Shown here: positions 4,733 to 8,897 of the stretch, piece after piece | Layout: the number at the start of each line of letters is the position of its first letter | How positions within the stretch are numbered: the first letter of the stretch is position 1 | The notes under the pieces: model-generated | What the model was told of the DNA's origin: nothing | Database searches by the model: none | The model's input: the letters and a program-made list of their open reading frames with translations, nothing else | Translations under genes and position numbers: made by a program | NCBI GenBank assembly: GCA_001769005.1 | Contig: MENE01000017.1 | Span: 567 to 9,463, forward strand | Length of the DNA: 8,897 nucleotides | From: Bacteroidetes bacterium GWA2_31_9b | GTDB taxonomy: Bacteria > Bacteroidota > Bacteroidia > Bacteroidales > UBA12077 | Direction: 5' to 3'

Positions 4733-5725
4733 ATGAAAAAAAATATTGCTATAGTTGCAGGAGGAGACTCTTCAGAATATGTTATTTCGTTAAAAAGTGC
4801 CGAACAAATTGCAAAATGGATTGATAAAGAAAAATACAATGTATATACCATATTAGCTAAAGGCACCGAGTGGATTGTTAAAAATGAAATGGTTTGTGAT
4901 TTGATTTTAAATAAAGATGATTTTAGCTTTTCTCTCAATAATCAGAAAACAACTTTCGATTGTGCATTACTAACAATTCATGGAACACCCGGTGAAGATG
5001 GAAAAATGCAGGGATATTTTGACACATTGCACATTCCGTATACTACATCAAACGTTTTAGCATCGGCAATAACATTTAACAAGGTTTTTAGCAAAAACTA
5101 CCTAAAACCATTTGATATCCCATTAGCAAAATTCATAACTCTAAAAAAAGGAGATCCCATTGATGCTGATCAGGTTGTTGGAATTACCGGATTACCTTGT
5201 TTTGTAAAACCTAACTGCGGTGGTTCGAGTTTCGGAGTTACTAAAGTAAAAGAAAAAGAAAAACTCTTTGAAGCTATTGAGTTTGCATATAAAGAAGATA
5301 CCGAAGTTATTATTGAAGAATTTCTGGAAGGTACCGAACTTACATGTGGATTGGTTAAAACCAAAGATAAAACCATAGTGTTCCCTCCTACAGAGATTGT
5401 GAGCAAAAACGAATTTTTCGATTATGAAGCAAAATATACCGCAGGTATGAGCGAAGAAATTACCCCTGCACGAATATCAAAAGAAATTACAACCGAAATT
5501 CAGAATCTTTCCTCACAGATTTACGATATATTTCAGTTAAACGGAATTGTTCGTATCGATTACATTTTATCAAAAAACAAACTTTATTTTATGGAAGTGA
5601 ATACTGCTCCGGGAATGAGTGCCGCAAGCATTGTTCCTCAGCAGGTTGCTGCTATGGGTTCAAATATGACAGATATTTTTAATCTTGTTATTGAAGATGC
5701 TTTTAACAGACACAATCATAAATAA
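4733..5725 (+). CDS. ddl: D-alanine--D-alanine ligase
   Basis: This ATP-grasp enzyme joins two D-alanines with ATP in the cytoplasm, making the dipeptide that MurF adds to the peptidoglycan precursor. All expected residues are visible by alignment to E. coli DdlB: Glu15 in GGDSSE, the GEDGKMQGYF loop (87-96), the ATP-binding KPNCGGSSFGV (159-169, Ser165/166), EAKY with Lys234/Tyr235, RID (Arg274, Asp276), MEVNTAPGMS (Glu288, Asn290) and Ser299. The retained Tyr in the omega loop favours D-Ala over D-lactate as second substrate. At 330 residues the length is normal. The ATG at 4733 is the first possible start and gives the family N-terminus MKKNIAIVAGG. The next gene begins 8 bases after its stop, so the two are probably co-transcribed. 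Confidence 0.97.
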   Translation: MKKNIAIVAGGDSSEYVISLKSAEQIAKWIDKEKYNVYTILAKGTEWIVKNEMVCDLILNKDDFSFSLNNQKTTFDCALLTIHGTPGEDGKMQGYFDTLHIPYTTSNVLASAITFNKVFSKNYLKPFDIPLAKFITLKKGDPIDADQVVGITGLPCFVKPNCGGSSFGVTKVKEKEKLFEAIEFAYKEDTEVIIEEFLEGTELTCGLVKTKDKTIVFPPTEIVSKNEFFDYEAKYTAGMSEEITPARISKEITTEIQNLSSQIYDIFQLNGIVRIDYILSKNKLYFMEVNTAPGMSAASIVPQQVAAMGSNMTDIFNLVIEDAFNRHNHK

Positions 5726-5733
5726 ATATTGAA

Positions 5734-7776
5734 TTGAAAAAAGTTCATAGTACAGCATGCCCAAGAAATTGTTACAGCACCTGTTCATTCAATGTGTGGA
5801 CCGATGATGGAAAAGTAATCAATATAGATCCTCAGCCATTAAACAGGGCTACGCCCGAAGGTATTTGCTTAAAAGGACTTAGTTATGTTGAGCGTGTAAA
5901 TTCTCCTGAACGCATTTTACATCCTTTAAAAAAAATAAATGGCGATTTCATTCAGATTTCGTGGGAAGAAGCTTTAACAGAGATTTCAGAGAAACTAGGC
6001 TATTATAAAAAGAACTTTAGTCCACAGTCGGTACTATTTTATTATGCCAGCGGAATGTCGGGGTTGTTGAATTCGGTGAGCATTAATTTCTGGCGAATGT
6101 ATGGAGGTGCAACTACTGTTTATGGCAATTTGTGCTGGCCCGCAGGTCTTGAGGCTAGCAGATTAACATTTGGCGAAAATAAACACAATGTTCCATGGGA
6201 TTTGGAAAATGCAAAACTCATTGTGGTTTGGGGTAAAAATCCTGCCGAATCGAATATTCAACAAATGATTCCCATTGAAAAAGCACAATCGAAAGGAGCA
6301 AAACTTATTTATATTGATCCCCGCAGAACAGCATCATCGGAAAGAGCAGACTTATTGATTCAACCAGCTCCAGGAACAGACGGCATTTTAGCTTTGGCGG
6401 TTGCTAAAATTTTAATCGAAAACAATCAGGTCGATCATGAATTTATCGATAAATATGTTTTAGGTTTTGATGCTTTTAAAGAATCTGTTTTAAAAATCGA
6501 TATCGAAGAAGCAAGCAAAGAATGTGGTGTTTCAATTGAATTTATTCAAAAATTAGCTCAAAATATTGGCACAATAAAACCTATGACACTTATTCCGGGT
6601 TATGGAATGCAGCGATACACCAACGGAGGGCAAACAACACGTTGTTTAATGGCATTGTCGATAATTACAGGAAATATTGGCAAATCTGGAGCATGCTGGC
6701 ACTATGCCGACTTACAAAGCGATATTTTTAGTAATGTGAAAGAACCTCTAAACTATTTTCCTCCCGAAAAACCCGATGGTATTTTCCGACGCGAAATAGC
6801 AACAGCCCGATTGGGTGAAGATATGTTGGGTTTATCGAATCCTGAATTAAAAATGGCCTGGGTAGAACGCGGAAATCCGGTAACACAAAATCCCGATAGT
6901 AATAAAGTAAAAGAAGCATTTCGAAAGCTTGAATTTAGTGTTGTTGTGGAACAATTCATGACCGATACAGCTCGCGAAGCCGATATTATTTTACCTGCAA
7001 AAACCATGTTTGAGCAATCCGACATCATATCATCTTATTGGAATCCGTATGTTCAGTTGCGTCAAAAAGTGATTGAACCCATGGGCGAGATAAAACCAGA
7101 AACGGAGATTTATTATCTGCTAGCAAAAAAAATGGGATTCGATGATTCTGAAATTGTGAAAAATATTCCTTATCCTTCGGATGAAGCTATTGAAAACTGG
7201 TTAAGCGAAAAACTTAAACCATTTCCCTCGATAACACTTGAAAAATTGAAACTTGGACCCATTTTAACTCCGAGCTTGCAGGAAATTGCGTTCTCTGATT
7301 ACATATTTAAAACACCATCGGGTAAAATTGAATTGTATTCAGAAACCGCACAAACAAATTGGGGAGTAAATCCTTTGCCCAGCTATGAAAAAACGGTTGA
7401 AGGAAAACAAAATAGCGATCAGAAATATCCGTTTAATCTGATGTCGCCAAATACAAAAAACAGAATACATTCACAGTTTGGGAATCTGGAAAGTATTAAA
7501 GCAATTGACCCGGAACCATTTGCTACAATCAATTCGGGTGATGCGTTTAAAAAAGGAATACAAAATAACGATCGGATTCGTGTATTTAACGATAGAGGTG
7601 AACTTACAATAAAAGCACGTACTGATGCGAGTTTGCGACCGGGGAATATTGTAATCATAAATGGTTATTGGCACCAGGAAGGCTCTTGCCCCAATTCACT
7701 TTCGAAAGGACGCGAAACAGATATGGGACACGGATCGGCTTTTCATGATAACAGGGTGGATTATGAAAAATTATGA
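5734..7776 (+). CDS. Molybdopterin (bis-MGD) oxidoreductase catalytic subunit, DMSO-reductase family
   Basis: This 680-residue protein belongs to the DMSO reductase superfamily. Residues 9-45 hold a [4Fe-4S] motif, C9-x3-C13-x3-C17-x27-C45. The core carries WGKNPAESN and IDPRRTASSERAD, typical cofactor-binding blocks, and from about 563 the C-terminal dinucleotide-binding domain (LMSPNTKNRIHSQFGN, then GHGSAFHDNRV). Cys134 in YGNLCWPAG is in the right place to be the molybdenum ligand (inference), which would suit a polysulfide/thiosulfate-reductase or acetylene-hydratase-like branch rather than serine-ligated DmsA. The start is TTG at 5734: no ATG lies between the upstream stop and the cluster motif. 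No Tat signal precedes the first Cys, so the enzyme probably works on the cytoplasmic side. The next gene supplies electron-transfer and membrane parts. The substrate is unknown. Confidence 0.93.
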   Translation: MKKVHSTACPRNCYSTCSFNVWTDDGKVINIDPQPLNRATPEGICLKGLSYVERVNSPERILHPLKKINGDFIQISWEEALTEISEKLGYYKKNFSPQSVLFYYASGMSGLLNSVSINFWRMYGGATTVYGNLCWPAGLEASRLTFGENKHNVPWDLENAKLIVVWGKNPAESNIQQMIPIEKAQSKGAKLIYIDPRRTASSERADLLIQPAPGTDGILALAVAKILIENNQVDHEFIDKYVLGFDAFKESVLKIDIEEASKECGVSIEFIQKLAQNIGTIKPMTLIPGYGMQRYTNGGQTTRCLMALSIITGNIGKSGACWHYADLQSDIFSNVKEPLNYFPPEKPDGIFRREIATARLGEDMLGLSNPELKMAWVERGNPVTQNPDSNKVKEAFRKLEFSVVVEQFMTDTAREADIILPAKTMFEQSDIISSYWNPYVQLRQKVIEPMGEIKPETEIYYLLAKKMGFDDSEIVKNIPYPSDEAIENWLSEKLKPFPSITLEKLKLGPILTPSLQEIAFSDYIFKTPSGKIELYSETAQTNWGVNPLPSYEKTVEGKQNSDQKYPFNLMSPNTKNRIHSQFGNLESIKAIDPEPFATINSGDAFKKGIQNNDRIRVFNDRGELTIKARTDASLRPGNIVIINGYWHQEGSCPNSLSKGRETDMGHGSAFHDNRVDYEKL

Positions 7777-7805
7777 GTTATGAGTTATGAGTTATGAGTT
7801 ATGAA
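7771..7805 (+). repeat. Heptanucleotide tandem repeat (TTATGAG)
   Basis: Four perfect copies of TTATGAG plus a fifth reading TTATGAA run from 7771 to 7805. The oxidoreductase stop codon (7774-7776) lies inside the first copy, so changes in copy number would alter only the spacing to the next gene. Each unit contains ATGA, a start overlapping a stop, and a period of 7 shifts these through all frames. A further TTATGAA at 7761-7767 hints that the array grew from the end of the coding region. Confidence 0.95.
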
Positions 7806-7830
7806 TATCCACTATTGAATTCAGGAATAA

Positions 7831-8897
7831 ATGGAAAGAAACATTTTCGTTTTCGATCAGAATAAATGTGTAAGATGCCATGCTTGTGTTGTTGCATGCA
7901 TGAACGAGAATGGTTTCCAGAAACATGATCGATGGAGAACAATTCACAATTCTAACCAAAATCATTACCCACAATTACCATTATTTTATTTATCGCTAGC
8001 TTGTAATCATTGCGATGATGCTCCATGCTTAAAAAACTGCCCTGCTCTTGCGTACTCGCGTGATGAAAAAACCGGAGCCATAATACATCATCCTGAAAAA
8101 TGCATTGGCTGTAAATATTGCACCTGGGCATGCCCTTTCGATGCTCCCAAGTATAATCCCGAAATCGGAATTATTGAAAAATGTACGTTTTGCAATCACC
8201 GAATCGAAGAAAATTTAAAACCAGCCTGTGCAAACTTATGCCCTGTGGGTGCTCTTGACTTTAAATATACTGTGTTTACTCCTGAAGAATCACGAGAATC
8301 AAGCCCTGTACCTGTTGATGTAGGATCAGGAATAAAAATGATAAAGCCAAGAAACAAAAACGGCCCGGAAATAGATTTGGCTTTATTCGAAAATCAACCT
8401 GAGCAAAACGAATCAAAACACAAAAAAATATCGGCACGTGAAGAATGGCCTTTACTCCTATTTACATTATTGTCAGCATTATTGGTAAGTATTTTTGCAT
8501 CGGGATTAACAGAACAATTTAGCTTAATAAACAAACTTGAATATCTTGGATTTGGAGCTCTGGCAGCATTATTGAGCATGTTGCATTTGGGTAAAAAATT
8601 AAGAGCATGGCGATCGTTAACAAACATACGGAATTCATGGTTAAGTAGAGAGATTGCACTTTTCACTCTATTTTTTGCAGGAGTATTTTGTGATTTTTTT
8701 ATTTTAGATATCCCAAATCTGGCAATTTTATTACTTGGGATTTTATTTCTTTTTGCAATTGACATGCTTTACCTATTAGCAACATGGCAATGGACATTAA
8801 AAATTCATTCAGCACAAACCTTGTTTAGCGGAATAACACTGTATGCCTTATGTGCTCAACTAAACCAAATTTTTTTAATACTCATTTTATTCAGATT
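7831..8897 (+). CDS. DmsB-like ferredoxin fused to DmsC-like membrane anchor, 3'-truncated
   Basis: The frame is open from 7831 to the window end (355 codons, incomplete). Residues 1-142 are a DmsB/PsrB-type electron-transfer subunit with sixteen cysteines for four [4Fe-4S] clusters: C13/16/19/23, C58/61/66/70, C91/94/97/101 and C118/121/133/137. A hydrophilic linker (about 150-203) follows. From about 206 hydrophobic segments begin (PLLLFTLLSALLVSIFASGL, YLGFGALAALLSMLHLG, then ALFTLFFAGVFCDFFILDI and further), matching a DmsC-type quinol-oxidising anchor. In E. coli these are separate proteins; here they are one chain. AGGA at 7823-7826 precedes the ATG by four bases. Together with the gene upstream it would carry electrons from the quinone pool to the molybdenum site. 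Family is certain; the missing C-terminus hides the full number of helices. Confidence 0.93.
   Translation, partial: MERNIFVFDQNKCVRCHACVVACMNENGFQKHDRWRTIHNSNQNHYPQLPLFYLSLACNHCDDAPCLKNCPALAYSRDEKTGAIIHHPEKCIGCKYCTWACPFDAPKYNPEIGIIEKCTFCNHRIEENLKPACANLCPVGALDFKYTVFTPEESRESSPVPVDVGSGIKMIKPRNKNGPEIDLALFENQPEQNESKHKKISAREEWPLLLFTLLSALLVSIFASGLTEQFSLINKLEYLGFGALAALLSMLHLGKKLRAWRSLTNIRNSWLSREIALFTLFFAGVFCDFFILDIPNLAILLLGILFLFAIDMLYLLATWQWTLKIHSAQTLFSGITLYALCAQLNQIFLILILFR

Overview
The window looks like chromosomal DNA from a member of the Bacteroidota, probably of the Bacteroidales/Marinilabiliales kind. The DNA is AT-rich. The RluD-type and Ddl proteins resemble those I know from this phylum. 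Shine-Dalgarno signals are mostly weak, and promoters fit the phylum's TTTG / TAnnTTTG form, with one near-perfect case before a toxin-antitoxin pair. Nothing suggests a phage or plasmid backbone. The assignment rests on pattern recognition, not a database search.

Layout, left to right. (1) 3-815: 3' part of a large-subunit rRNA pseudouridine synthase (RluD type), its S4 domain lying before the window. (2) 882-1424: a Blc-type lipocalin lipoprotein. (3) 1628-2185: a stand-alone NUMOD4/HNH homing-endonuclease-like protein with a C-terminal helix-turn-helix, closed by a clear rho-independent terminator (2205-2232). (4) 2312-2914: a secreted small beta-barrel-like protein of unknown function. 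(5) 2989-3548: a MazE/MazF-type toxin-antitoxin operon with overlapping genes. (6) 3549-4732: about 1.2 kb with no intact gene, packed with inverted repeats. Its core (3827-4277) is a string of five hairpins bounded by related A-tract/T-tract motifs and looks like a dispersed, structured repeat element. A decayed reading frame lies to its left; a CTTCGACA-type repeat and a long inverted repeat lie to its right, just before ddl. (7) 4733-8897: ddl (D-Ala-D-Ala ligase), then after 8 nt a molybdopterin oxidoreductase catalytic subunit with a TTG start, then a heptanucleotide tandem repeat, then a gene fusing a DmsB-like four-cluster ferredoxin to a DmsC-like membrane anchor, which runs off the end.

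How they fit together. The last two genes form a DMSO-reductase-type respiratory module: quinol oxidised at the membrane anchor, electrons passed through [4Fe-4S] clusters to a bis-MGD molybdenum site. No Tat signal is visible on the catalytic subunit, so it probably faces the cytoplasm. Its substrate cannot be read from sequence. The close coupling of cell-wall ddl to this module is unusual by function and may only reflect shared transcription. The most unusual parts are the multi-hairpin repeat island, the inverted repeat straddling the ddl promoter, and the TTATGAG array at the end of the catalytic-subunit gene. I did not find a convincing wholly new defence or mobile system.
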